Of a stretch of DNA of 64,000 nt, positions 45,736-58,661 are shown in pieces. Every line of letters starts with the position of its first letter. The first letter of the stretch is position 1. The stretch is from NCBI GenBank assembly GCA_963978895.1, contig OZ022239.1, positions 33,031,954-33,095,953 on the forward strand, given 5' to 3'. A program made the translations under genes and the position numbers. The DNA is from Erpobdella octoculata. Lineage: Eukaryota; Annelida; Clitellata; Hirudinida; Erpobdellidae. Under the pieces are notes generated by a model. The model saw nothing but the letters and a program-made list of their open reading frames with translations, ran no database searches and was not told where the DNA came from.

Positions 45736-46010
45736 TTACATAGGTTCAACGGGAAACTTATTAATATTCATGTAGGGCGTGGTTTAGCCGCTGTGATGCT
45801 GCCAGACATGGAATTCTAGATATACTGACTGGAAAATTAGGCAGGCCTCAAATAAATTCGGAATCGGCACGTTGAGGCCTATACGCACATATATAATAGC
45901 TGTCTTAGCCGATCAAATGTTTATTTCGTATAATTTAGTTGTGTGCTCCGCTGTTCTTTTGTGTTGTCGTCTGTTAATTTGGTCAGTGTTTATATATTTT
46001 TATGTTTATA

Positions 46011-46735
<725 letters not shown>

Positions 46736-46817
46736 CTAGGAATCGAACCCACGTGTCTACGGCAACACCGCCTCGCCTAAATGCAAGCGCTCTTATATAT
46801 TTGTATATATTTATATA

Positions 46818-47254
<437 letters not shown>

Positions 47255-47431
47255 TACGCACATCTTGCAAGTAAAATTTAACCAGTTTTTTGACTAGCTA
47301 GAAAGCTGAAACTTTCAGCATAGCTGTATATTGGATGACATTACATGATTCAATTAAAAAAACTAATTTTAATATCTTTCGTATTTGAAATAAAAGTTTG
47401 TGTTGAAAAACTCGTTTTCTCTTTTACATGT
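47255..47431 (+). repeat. Dispersed repeat A, copy 4
   Basis: TACGCACATCTTGCAAGTAA to CTCGTTTTCTCTTTTACATG, matching the other three copies but lacking the first 50 bp. Confidence 0.8.
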
Positions 47432-47679
47432 TTAGTAATAATGAGCAACAAGGTTGTTTTATTTTTGTTCTGCGCTTATATTATCTTTTAAATTATGTTA
47501 TACTCATAAATTTTTGTTTACGGTAACGTCCTTTCTTTCATTCAATATATTCATAACTAAACAAAATGTCCGACCTATATATCTGGCTTGTCTAGCAGCA
47601 TCACAGCGGCTAAAGTACGCCCTACATGAATATTAATAAGTTACCCGTTGAACCTATGTAGCATTTGTAAATACGCTAC

Positions 47680-47835
47680 CCGGCGCTGCCCGGCGTTTTT
47701 AGTGGTTTTTCTATTGTTTTTCTGGAATCATCGGAACTGATCCCAAGACAACTGATTCCAGGACAACTGATCCCAAGACTACTGATACCAGGACAACTGA
47801 TCCCGGGACAACTGATCCCAGTACAACTGATCCCA
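47680..47835. repeat. Helitron end relic and 17-bp ACTGATCCCAGGACA minisatellite
   Basis: CTACCCGGCGCTGCCCGGCG is a decayed family 1 terminus. Then come about seven copies of an ACTGATCCCAGGACA-like unit; a reverse-strand version lies at 57650-57715, also beside a Helitron. Confidence 0.65.
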
Positions 47836-48003
47836 TTTTATGATATTTCAAGATTTCTGCAATCATTAAACTGATATTAAAATATTAACATACATAATTT
47901 CCTCTATGTATTTTTGTTTTGAAATAAAAAACTTTTGAAGTTTCTTTTTGTTCTAAATATATTCATCAATGTCTTTGAGTGAAAGTGACAATAAATATTA
48001 GAC

Positions 48004-48255
48004 ATTGATAAATCGGTTCCATGATAAAACAGAACATGATAAAACAGAACATGACAAAACAGAACATTATAAAACAGAACATGGTAAAACAGAACATGAT
48101 GAAACAGAACATGATAAAACAAAACATGATAAAACAGAACAGTGAAGAAACAGAACAATGAATTAACAAAACAGTGAAGAAACAGAACAATGAGTTAACA
48201 GAACAGTGAAAAAACAAAACATTGAATAATCAGAACAGTGATAAAACAGAACATC
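48004..48255 (+). repeat. 15-bp minisatellite (AAAACAGAACATGAT)
   Basis: About 15 imperfect tandem copies between TTCCATGATAAAACAGAAC and AGAACATCTC. No coding role seen. Confidence 0.88.
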
Positions 48256-48739
48256 TCGCATATTTTTTTCAACTTTTTTGTGATAAACACACTGTCCGCG
48301 ATCAAATTGTTCCAAGTTAAAATGTCCGGAGATATTTTAACTTAGTGTCATATAATTGAAGTTTTATATGACAATGTAGTTTATATTATTTTTAGATTTT
48401 TTAACCTCTTTACGTCTGGGTATAACTTGCTCATCGCTGTATGCACAACAGAAGCTGTAGAAATAAATAAATATTTTACATGTGCACATTTTTCTATAAC
48501 CAACTTTGTACGGATAATAATATATATCTATAAGTCCAACTTTGAACTATGATTTCGTAGGAACGTAGAAAGTTTTTCAACCGTTACACTGGCATCTGGC
48601 ACTAATGTTTTTTTAATGTGTTTACAACTTTTGATGAGTGAATTTTCATGGGGAAAAAATTGCATTGATCAATTAATAAGAAGCCACTCAGGTAGACACA
48701 AACACTTCACTGAACACTCAAACATAAATTGTCTTAGAC

Positions 48740-49045
48740 CAGCGGTTCTCAACCTGTGGGTCGCGTCCCCAACGGGGGTCGCCTGACAATTTTATAGGGT
48801 CGCCTAAGACTTTCAGAAATTTGAGTTTTTTTTAAACAGGCTTTTTCAATTTGAAACTTATCTGCGTTGCTCAAATAGCCATGTATAATGGTACTTATTC
48901 CTTTTGCCACAACACACCTTTGTGAAAAAGTCTTTTCAAGTTTATAAGTTATAAAGTCTAAATACAAAAGTAGATTTAATGCTAAAAATGATTTGTGTTG
49001 TGCTCTATCAAAGACTGCAAAAAAATTTTAAACTCTGCTTCCAAA
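48740..49045 (-). mobile_element. hAT-type transposon fragment (SPIN/Charlie-like end)
   Basis: CAGCGGTTCTCAACCTGTGG followed by GTCGC-rich sequence matches the terminus of a widespread hAT group that includes the SPIN elements. The adjoining minus strand has a short degraded frame (KTFSQRCVVAKGIST). The other terminus is absent. Confidence 0.65.
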
Positions 49046-49259
49046 AATAGCTAATGACCGGGGGTAGTCGGAGGTAGTTTTCCAAGAATTTTCTATAACT
49101 TTTTTACATTTTTAACATAACATAACGGAAATGATGGGCGCAAACTATAAGTCTCTATGCCCATATCTAGAATTATATAAAATCTTGTCCATATATATGT
49201 ATATATATATATAAATAATGGTCAAGGCATGCAAGGGATATTTATATTATATATGTATA

Positions 49260-50520
49260 TATATATAGTAATTTTTTTAATTATAGTTATACATTATATC
49301 GCTTAGTTCGAAATGACAATCAATTAGTCTTTTAAATTCATCTAAGTCCTTGGCTTCTATTATTTTCGAAAGGATGTTGTTCCAAATTGCAGTAGATCTG
49401 GTCAGGAAGAAATATTTTCTGCAGTTTCCGTTGAATCTTTGTGTTTACAGTTTGAATTTGTTACCTTGTTCTTCTTTCTTCTGATATCTTTACATTAGGA
49501 AAACACAAACTTCCTTCTTTGTCTTGAATAAAATTGTAGAGCATGATCAGGTCCCCCTCAGTCTTCTGTACTTTAAACAAGGAAGCTTCAAAATTTTCAA
49601 CCTGTCTTTATATTTCAATCGCTTGCATGCCTTGACCATTTTTTTGCTCTCTTCTGGACTCTTTCAATAGCTTCTGTCTTTTTTCTTCCATGGTGACCAC
49701 ACACTGATTGTATACTCCAATTTGGATTTAACCAAAGCTTTATAAATCAATATAGAAAAATCTGTTGTCAAATCTTTAAAATTTCGTGAAATTAAGCCTA
49801 ACAATGAAAAACTTTTTTTAATTACTTTATAAATGTGATCTACAAATGTTAGTGAACTCTGAAATGTAACTCCTAAATCTTTTATTTTATCAAGAAAATT
49901 CAGTTCCACTCCTTCTATATTACATATATAACTGACGATCTTCTAATTGGCGTCCATATCCCACCGCAACACATTTAACAGCATTTAGCTTGATTTCCCA
50001 TTTTTTACTCCAACCTCCTAATGATTTCAAACATCTCTGCAATATCATTCGATCATCACTGGTTTTTATAGTTTTAAATATTTTAGGGTCATCAGCATAC
50101 ATAAACAGCTCCGCCGAGTTATTCTTAACTATTTCAAACATATCATTTACATAAATTATGTAAAGTAATGGCCCTAAAACGCTACGTTGAGGTACCCCAC
50201 TTGTAACTTGAAATCTCTTAGATGCACTATTATTATCCCTAACACTACTTGTTCTATTTGTTAAATTCAATTAATTAAGCTTCTATTGACGCTAATAATT
50301 ATCTATTTTATATTAATTAACTTTGCATGAGATACACGGTCAAACGCTTTTTCAAAATCCGTGTATGTGGTATATTGTTTCCGCTTTTTCAAAATCCGTG
50401 TATGTGGTCTATTGTTTCCCCTTTATCTATTGCACTGTTCCACATATCCATCAATTTTAACAACTGAATTGTAGTTGACTTTCCTCTCGTGAAGCCGTAT
50501 TTCCTATAATCTAGAACTTT
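49260..50520 (-). pseudogene. LINE reverse transcriptase fragment (CR1/Jockey-group type), minus
   Basis: From 50520 downward: YRKYGFTRGKSTTIQLLKLM, then a 38-bp tandem duplication (50346-50383 and 50384-50421) that disrupts the frame, then SGVPQRSVLGPLLYIIYVND, the catalytic FMYADD box at about 50090, KDLGVTFQSSLTF and KSKLEYTISVWSPW. The order fits a non-LTR retrotransposon RT and thumb. Stops and frameshifts make it dead. The 3' end is near 49260. Confidence 0.87.
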
Positions 50521-50522
50521 CA

Positions 50523-51132
50523 GGAAACTTTTATTCTGGATGACAATAAAGAAGACTGCCACCAGCTGCAGAGTTGTATCAACAGGACCATGGCATGGTT
50601 TAATAAATGGTTGATGAAAGTTAACGTTGAAAAATGCATGGTACTTAAATTTGGTGGTAAAGTGAAGTTTGATCATACTTATACTATGAATGAAAGAAAC
50701 ATAAATAAAGTGGAATCGATTAAGGATCTGGGTGTGACTTTTCAGCATGATTTGAAATTCAAGATACACATATCTGATGTGATAAACAAGGCCTATTCAA
50801 CACTCGGAGTGATTAGAAGAAACTTTAACCTGTTGGATAAAACGTCATTCACGAGTCTGTATACGTCGCTGGTAAGAAGCAGGCTTGAGTATGCCGTTAG
50901 TATCTGGTCACCTCAGGCAATTGGGTTAATGAAAGAATTGGAAAAAGTACAAAAGAGGGCAACAAAAATACTGAAACAGTGTAAAAATATGAACTACAGA
51001 CAAAGGATGGAATACTTGAACTTGCCTACCCTAAAGTACAGAAGAGATCGGGGTGACATGATCGAGACCTTTAAAATTCTCAATGGTTTTTACGATAAAA
51101 ATTGTTCTCCAGCCTTAAAGTTGATGGTCTAA
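50523..51132 (+). pseudogene. LINE reverse transcriptase C-terminal fragment, plus
   Basis: An open stretch with NRTMAWFNKWLMKVNVEKC, SIKDLGVTFQHDLKF, RSRLEYAVSIWSPQ, KVQKRATKI and RRDRGDMIETFKILNG, the C-terminal half of a CR1-group LINE ORF2. It starts where the minus-strand LINE fragment ends, so the two are head to head. The endonuclease and catalytic core are absent. Confidence 0.85.
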
Positions 51133-51332
51133 CTGAAATTCTTTTTCATTATTTTAAAGAAATTGTACTACTGGACCTACCATACAAACTTTATATAACC
51201 AAACAAAAAGGATATAGGCACACAGACAGAGGACACAAGGAGGGAAATAAAGAAATTGTTATTTTTAGGTGTTTTTGTTGTTTTTCTGTTTGTTTTTTTT
51301 ATTGTATGTTGAAATTAGAAATTATTTATGGA

Positions 51333-52607
51333 CTAGCGGGGTTACCACGTTGTTGCCCGGGGTTTTTAGAGGTTTTTCTAATGTTTGTCTCTCTCGCTCC
51401 CGTTCCCTTCTCCACTTTCCCGTTTTCGTAGCGTTCCCGGTCGCTTTTCCGCTCTCGGTCGTTTTCCAGCTCCCGGTCGCTTTCCCGCTCAGAAGTTCTG
51501 TTATCGATTTTCTCTCTTGCTCGCGTTTCCTTCCAAGCTTGCTCTCCCGATTCCAGTCGCTTTCCGCGTTCCCGGTCGCTTTCCGCGTTCCCGGTCGCTT
51601 TCCGCGTTCCCGGTCGCTTTCCCGTTCCCGGTCGCTTTCCCGTTCCCGGTCGCTTTCCCGTTCCCGGTCGCTTTCCCGTTCTCGGTCGCTTTCCCGTTCC
51701 CGGTCGCTTTCCCGTTCCCGGTCGCTTTCCCGTTTCCGGTCGCTTTCCCGTTCCCGCTCACGCTTGCTCTCCCGTTCCCGGTCATGCTTGCTCTCCCGTT
51801 CTTGGTCATGCTTGCTCTCCCATTCCCGGTCACGGTAGCTCTCCCGTTCCCGTTTCCGTTCCCGCTCATTTTCTCTTTTACATTCTTTCATAACTTCTGT
51901 TAGCCTATAAAACGCAAAATAGATTTGCTAAGACTATATATATATATATATGAATGTTTGTGGGTTAGTTTGTCTATTGTAGAAACGGGAAAGCACCCGG
52001 AACGGACAGCGAGCGGGAACAGAAAAGCAAGCGTGAGCGGGAATGGGAGAGCAAACGTGAGCGGGAACGGGGCAGCGACCGGGACGGGAAAACGACCGGG
52101 AGCGGGAAAGCGACCGGGAGCGGGAAAGCGACCGGGAGCGGGAAAGCGACCGGGAGCGGGAAAGCGACCGGGAGCGGGAAAGCGACCGGCAGTGGGAAAA
52201 CGACCGAAAACGGAAAAGCTAACAGGAGTGGGAAAGCAGGTGGGAAAGGAAACGGGAGAGAAAGAGACAAACATTAGAAAAACCTCTAAAAAACCTGGGC
52301 AACGCCGGGTATCTCCGCTAGTACATACATAAACACACACACACAGACACACATACATGCACATACACATACATACATACACACATACATACGCACATAC
52401 ATATATATATAGTTCCCGCTCGCTCACCCGCTCCGCTCCGCTCATTTTGTGACGGATTTCAAAAATTTTTTTTTTCTTTTTGATTTTCATTGACTCTCAA
52501 GGTTGTGTGAAAATTTCATTACGATCGGATGAATGGTGTAGCAATGCATAAAGGACATTAACATACATAAATACATATATACAAACATTCATTTTTATAT
52601 ATATAGA
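51333..52607 (-). mobile_element. Helitron family 1 composite with inverted inner copy
   Basis: The outer element runs from A|CTAG (51333) to TATATATAGA|T (52607) on plus, so both A/T flanks are present. The interior holds an 18-bp minisatellite CGGTCGCTTTCCCGTTCC (about 51590-51760). An opposite-strand copy lies inside it, starting near 51935 (TATATATATGAATGTTTGTG), with its own AGCGACCGGGAGCGGGAA minisatellite (52060-52200) and CTAG|T at 52318-52322. The two GC-rich arrays are inverted and could fold back. No protein frame is real. Confidence 0.8.
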
Positions 52608-53259
52608 TTTATATGTATGCTTTTTAATATGTGTATATTAAATAGTATGTAACAAGCAATTTTCATAATAATCTTAATTTTTTTGCACATCTAGTCAAAA
52701 ACGGCATAATAAAGTAGTTTATTTGTATCCGTATATAATGTTGCGAGACAAATTTTAACTTTATGTATATTTTGCATTAGGTAGTTTTCATCTATAGATT
52801 GAGTTATTTTTATTTAAATGGATATTAAGAGCTGATATATTGTATATTTTAGAGAAAAACGGCTCCATAAATCAGTTTATTTGTATTTTTTTATTGATAA
52901 TTTGTAATGTTTGTATATCATGCAATAAGTAACAATAAAGCATTCAGCTTAAACTTTAATTATTTTTATTTAATTGGATTAAAAGAGCTGGCATATTCAA
53001 TTATTTTACCGATTTTAAGGCCGATTTTGAAAATCGTCTGTAATTTTTTTATACGATGAGTTGGAAGGGTAGATTTTTAACTAATTGTTGCTAACACATA
53101 TACCTATAAAACAAAATATTTAATTGCTTTGCTTCCAATTATGCCACCTTTTTTTAATTCTCCTGGACTAGAACGGCTGCCTTTGTTACATCGTAATAGT
53201 TTTTGATAATGCTCACAATCTATATTAAAATTTAGTTAAAATTTGTATTTTATAAGTAA

Positions 53260-53890
53260 CTAGCAGGGTTACCGGGCGCTGCTCGGGGTTTTCAGAGGTT
53301 TTTTATCATTTTTCTCTCTTTCTCCTTCCCCGCTTGCTCTCCCTTTCCCGTTATATATATATATATATATACTAGCGGGGGCACCCGGCGTTGCCCGGGG
53401 TTTTTAGAGGCTTTTCTAATGTTTGTCTCTCTCGCTCCCGTTTCTTTCTCCACTTTCCCGTTCCCGTCGCGTTTCCGCTCCCGGTCATTTTCCCGCTTTC
53501 GGTCATTTTCCAGCTCCCGGTCGCTTTCCCGCTCCCGGTCGCTTTCCCGCTCCCGGTTGCTTTCCCGTTCTCGGTCGCTTTCCCTTTCCCGCTCTATCTT
53601 TCGATCTCAGTTGGCTTCCCGTTTTCGCTCATGTATGTATGTATATGTATGTGTATATATATATGTATATAGTTCCCGCTCACTCACCCGCTCCGCTCAT
53701 TTTGTGACGGATTTTTTTTCTATATTTGATTCCCCTTGACTCTCAAAGTTGTGTGAAAATTTCCTTACGATTGGATAAATGGTGTAGCAATGCATAAAGG
53801 ACATACATACATACATACATACATACATACATACATACATACATACATACATACATACATACATACATACATACATACATACATACATAC

Positions 53891-53921
<31 letters not shown>

Positions 53922-54109
53922 CATACATACATACATACATACATACATACATACATACATACATACATACATACATACATACATACATACATACATACAT
54001 ACATACATACATACATACATACATACATACATACATACATACATACATACATACATACATACATACATACATACATACATACAAACATTCATTTATATAT
54101 ATATATAGA
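53260..54109 (-). mobile_element. Two Helitron family 1 copies, one nested at the other's end
   Basis: The outer 3' end is A|CTAGCAGGGTTACCGGGCG at 53260. After 110 bp and a short (TA)n, a second end A|CTAGCGGGGGCACCCGG appears at 53372 and continues to TATATATAGA|T at 54109. The inner copy has the GC-rich minisatellite (53480-53600) and a 300-bp (ACAT)n expansion (53797-54084) near its 5' end. Confidence 0.8.
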
Positions 54110-55000
54110 TTGGTTTTGTCTGCTTTTGTTGTGACTTATTTTATACGTCAAATACCTAAAAACAATTCTCGGTAACGTTTGAATTTACGTCGTGATAGTT
54201 TTTGATAATTATAATAAACTACAATAAAAATTTAAAAAGGTATTTCTTCGTTGAATGAATGTTTTGTACCAGACGTTTGTGTTTCAAAGGTTATAGATAA
54301 TGTATGTGATTCTTCTTCCAGTCACGTCCTTGAAGTTGACTGTAATTCCGTTGTTAAAGGCTTTACTAACTGATCTTAATTATTTAGTTATTACTGTTAT
54401 TATTATAATTATTTTAATTTAAATATTTTTTATGTTGTTACATTTGTATATAATGAATTTAAATTTTATTTAAATTGTATTTTAATTCTTTTCAATTAGT
54501 TGTATCTTTTACCATTTAGTCACTGCATTTTATTTTAAAAAGTTAAACGGCTCTGATTATGGCAAAAAATTGCCGAAATAGATCTATTAGCCTATAAGAT
54601 TATGGAGTTTGTGTTCGATAATAAATTATTTTTAAACCGATTTAGAGTATTGGAAAAAATTAAAAATAAAATCGATTCAGCCAAGTGCGCCACTTTTTTC
54701 AATCGAGTTTGCCTAAAAGAACATATAGCGCCGAAGTATTCAAAATAAATAAATAAATAAATAAAAATTTAGTAAACATTCGTATTTTTATGGTAATTCG
54801 TTCTGACTGCACTTGTGACTTGTTTTATACGTTAAATTGATAGAAAAAACACTTCTCGGCAATGTTTGAATTTGTTGAATCTGTTGGTTGTCATGTCACC
54901 CGGACGCTATCAAGGGAGGCGTTTCATCGAATTAATAGCCCTAATTGTAAACCGTTAAAAGAACTCTTCATTTTTCTCAAAAAATTAAAACTTCTGCGAT

Positions 55001-57653
55001 GTGGTTCCGAACGACGTCATCAGAGATCGCAGATCTGGATATATTTGTCAGATGCGCAAGTCATCAAAATGTCATCACCCTACTGAAACAATACAAAATG
55101 CCAATAACTTACATAAACATCAACGGCAACCTCCAATGTCAAAGCGACGTCGTCCAGCCAGCTGGGTATCGCCATTGGTAGACATCTCTGATGCGACATC
55201 ATCTGATCATGTCAGGGGGCGGCCGCAACCAAAACATGACGCCAAATCAAAACTTAAATTTAGATTACTAAATGCTCAGTCGGTCGGGAATAAATATGCT
55301 ACAATCTGTGGTGAAATAATCGACAATGTTATCGGGATTTGTTTGCTAACGGAGACGTGGCCTTCCACCGCCAACGACATAGCTCTTAGAAGATGCCTCA
55401 TAACATGGACAGTGCCACTCGCCCATTAACCACCGACTACAAAGCGAAAGACTGTCCAGTCGTGGAAAAGAGTCAACCGCGAACAGCTGAAACAATCCAT
55501 TGCTGAGTCCGATCTCGGCGCGTTTGTCACAAATGACGTCTCGACCGAGTTCTTCGGGATATTTCCAACAAAGTCGCTCCGCCATAGGAGACCACTGTTC
55601 GAGTGCAGCCTATCGCGGTTTGGTACGACGACGAGTCCCGTCGGCGATCACGTGCACTGGAAAGGAAATATCGTAAAACCAGTCTGGCCTCTGATCGATC
55701 TCTTTGGGTTCAGCAGGAAAAAGCAAGGCACAACGCCAATCGTGTGAAAGAGAATGCCTATTGGCTTGGACAGATCTCGGAGCATTCTGGTCGACCGCGT
55801 AATTTATGGAAGTCCTTCTCGTCCATCATGGGTTTAGATCGTGTGACGTCGATGTCAGTTAAGAGTCCGTCGGCTCAGGATCTACTGGAGTATTTTGTTC
55901 GGAAGATAGAAGCAATACGCAAGGCGACTGGTGGCACTCCAGTCGCTACTAAACTTTCACCATCTGTCAACTTCTTTAGTCATTTCGAATTTGTTAGTAC
56001 TGAAGATGTACGAAAAATGATCATGTCTACCAAGTCCAAGTCCTGCTCCATCGATCCGATTCCGACTGGAATTCTCAAGGAAATGTTTCCAGAGCTGCTA
56101 CCTTTCATAACAGCTATGTGCAACAAGTCAATGCAAGAGGGATGTCTACCAGCCTCTCAAAAACATGCCATCATATCACCAATCATCAAAAAAGCTGGAA
56201 TGGACCCTCAAGATGTTAAGAGCTATCGTTCGATCTCAAACCTGACATACATATCAAAGCTCGTTGAGAGGATGGTCTACCGACAGATTACGACTTATCT
56301 GGATGAAAATCACCTTTTTCCAGAATACCAGTCCGGTTTTCGTGCCAGTCACTCTACGGAGACGGCCGTACTGAAAGTATTGTCTGACATTTTCACCGCG
56401 ACGGATCAGGGCAGCATTGGGCTGCTAGACCTCCTTGATATGTCGGCTGCATTCGACACGGTCGACCATGAAATTCTTCTCCTGCGGTTGGAGTCATCAA
56501 ATGGAATCTCTGGTACAGCTTTGGCATAGATGCGCTCGTTCTTATTTGAACGCACTCAGCGGGTCGTTTTCAGTGGCGGCCTATCACCACTTAATATTGT
56601 CACCACTGGCGTGCTTCAGGGTAGTGTACTCGGACTGCTTTTGTTTCTGTTATACTCTGCGGATATTCCTCTAATTGCCAGTCAGTTTGGTCTTGGCGTC
56701 CACTGTTACGCGGACAACTTTACTTCTTCGACAAAGCGGTACATCTCGACAGGATTGTATCCAAGATCAGGGCCTGCATCAACGAGATTGACGAATGGAT
56801 GTCCTCGAACCGACTCAAATTGAACTCCGACAATACTCAGTTCATATGGCTTGGCACGCGTCAACAGCTTCAAAAGGTCGGAATTGATTCTATGGAACTC
56901 GGAAGCAACAATGTTAAAGTCCAAGCTTCCGTTGGTAACTTAGGAGTTACGCTAGACAGTCAACTGTCCGTGAAAGCCCACGGTCAACGAACATGATGCA
57001 GGACGTGTTTTTACCAGTTGCGTCAGTTCCGTTCCGTTCGTCGATCACTTTCCTTCAATGCATGCACATTGTTAGTCCACGCTTTCATCACCAGCAGGTT
57101 TGACTATTGCAATAGTCTGCTGGCTGGAATCTCTGTCGGTTTGATGAACCAACTTCAATCTGTCATCCGAGTTGCTGCTCGCCTGGTAATGCGGAAACAA
57201 AAGTTTGATCCCATTACAAAAGATGTTCGAGATCGACTGCACTCGCTCCCTGTCAAACAGAGGATAGATTACAAACTCGGTATGTTGGTCTACAAATGCC
57301 TGCATTCTGCGGCATCAGCATATTTAGCGGAGATGCTGGAGCACAGATCAGACAAACCTGCACTCCATCGACTGCGACACACAAAGAATCGTGGACCGGG
57401 CAAACTCGTCATTCCTCGCTCAAGGCTGAAAACGTTTGGACCCCGAAGCTTTGCCACGACGGGTCCACGCCTATGGAACAGCCTGCCGGATGAAGTCACT
57501 GACGAAACACTAAACATTTCAACATTCAAAACCAGACTCAAAACATTTTTATTTAAACAATCTTTCCGGGTAAATTGATGTTATGCGCAAGCGACTCTGT
57601 GATAGCCCTACTATGAAGAGGCGCTATAAAAATGCTCTTTACATTACATTACA
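55001..57653 (+). pseudogene. L2-like non-LTR retrotransposon, defective
   Basis: In order: a partial endonuclease start (LNAQSVGNKYATICGEIID) with most of the domain missing; RT from 55603 (SKSCSIDPIPTGILKEMF, FRASHSTETAVLKVLSDIF, LDMSAAFDTVDHEILL); an in-frame TAG at 56527 where the family has Trp; LQGSVLGLLL; catalytic box HCYADN instead of YADD; further frameshifts near 56735 and 57000; and a C-terminus with LPVKQRIDYKLGMLVYKCLH and GPRLWNSLPDEV. The 3' end GCGCTATAAAAATGC with a TTACA tail is typical of L2. Inactive. Confidence 0.92.
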
Positions 57654-58113
57654 GTTGTCCTGGGATCAGTTGTACTGGGGTCAGTTGACGGAATCAGTTT
57701 TCCTGGGATCAGTAGGCACTAACTCTGTTTGTGTCTCTCGCTCCCGTTTCCTTCCATGCTTGCTCTCCCGCTCTCGGTCGCTTTCCCGTTTCCGTTTGCT
57801 CTCCCGTCCCGGTCGCTTTCCCGCATGCTCTCCCGTTCCGGGTCGCTTTCCCTTTTCCGCTCGCTCCTTCGTTTTCTGTTTTTTCCGTTCCCGCTTGCTT
57901 TTCCGTTCCCATTCCCGCTCATTCTTCAGTTCCTGTTTCAGCTCTGTTTCCCGCTTCGCTCATTTTGTGACCGATTTTAATTTTCTTCACAAAAACCTTC
58001 GTCTATTGACTTTTAAGGTTGTGTGAAAATTTCATTAAGATCGGATGAATGGTGTAGCAATGCATAAAGGACACACAGACAGACAGAGAGAATCTCATTT
58101 ATTTACGTATAGA
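57650..58113 (-). mobile_element. Helitron family 1 5' portion (3' end lost)
   Basis: A GATCAGTTG minisatellite (57650-57715) leads into CTCTCGCTCCCGTTTCC, GC-rich units, CTCATTTTGTGACCG, GGATGAATGGTGTAGCAATG and a right end CGTATAGA|T at 58113. The CTAG terminus is missing, replaced by sequence next to the L2-like LINE tail. Confidence 0.7.
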
Positions 58114-58499
58114 TACAAGATGGAAACACATTATATCAAAATTTGAGTGCCGCCCACATGATCAAAATTTTTGTCTTTTGAAGTTGAATATTATTGTTGC
58201 TGAATGGAACTGAATGCTTTTACAAGAATTGTAACTATAATGTTTGTACCAAAATGCAAAAAGTCTGGGGTTCGTCTCCAAGTTTGGTTTTGTACAAAAA
58301 ACAGTGAAATACCTAGGGAAGGTACTAAACATAAACTGAAGAATTCGTTACAAAAGTCTTAGAACGAATGCGCTAACTATTTTCTAATGAAAATAATAAT
58401 TAAGAATACAACTCAAAAATTAAAAAACTGTAAATTCGAATACAAAAATAAATTAATAGACAGACCACTCGTAGATATCGTTAAGTATAGACATTAGTA

Positions 58500-58661
58500 A
58501 ATGAAGATGCTAAACAGTCTAGACAATGTGCAGAGGTTGCAAAGAAGGGAAACAGAATTTTGGGCATGATCAAAAGAACCATAGTCAGCAGAGATAAAGA
58601 TACAGTTTTAAGATTGTATAAATCTCTAGTTAGGCCACACTTGAAATACTGTGTGCAGGCA
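58500..58661 (+). pseudogene. CR1-like LINE, left half (interrupted by hAT)
   Basis: QCAEVAKKGNRILGMIKRTI ... SLVRPHLKYCVQA, the RT thumb region of a CR1-type element, continuing at 60504 after the hAT insertion. Confidence 0.85.
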
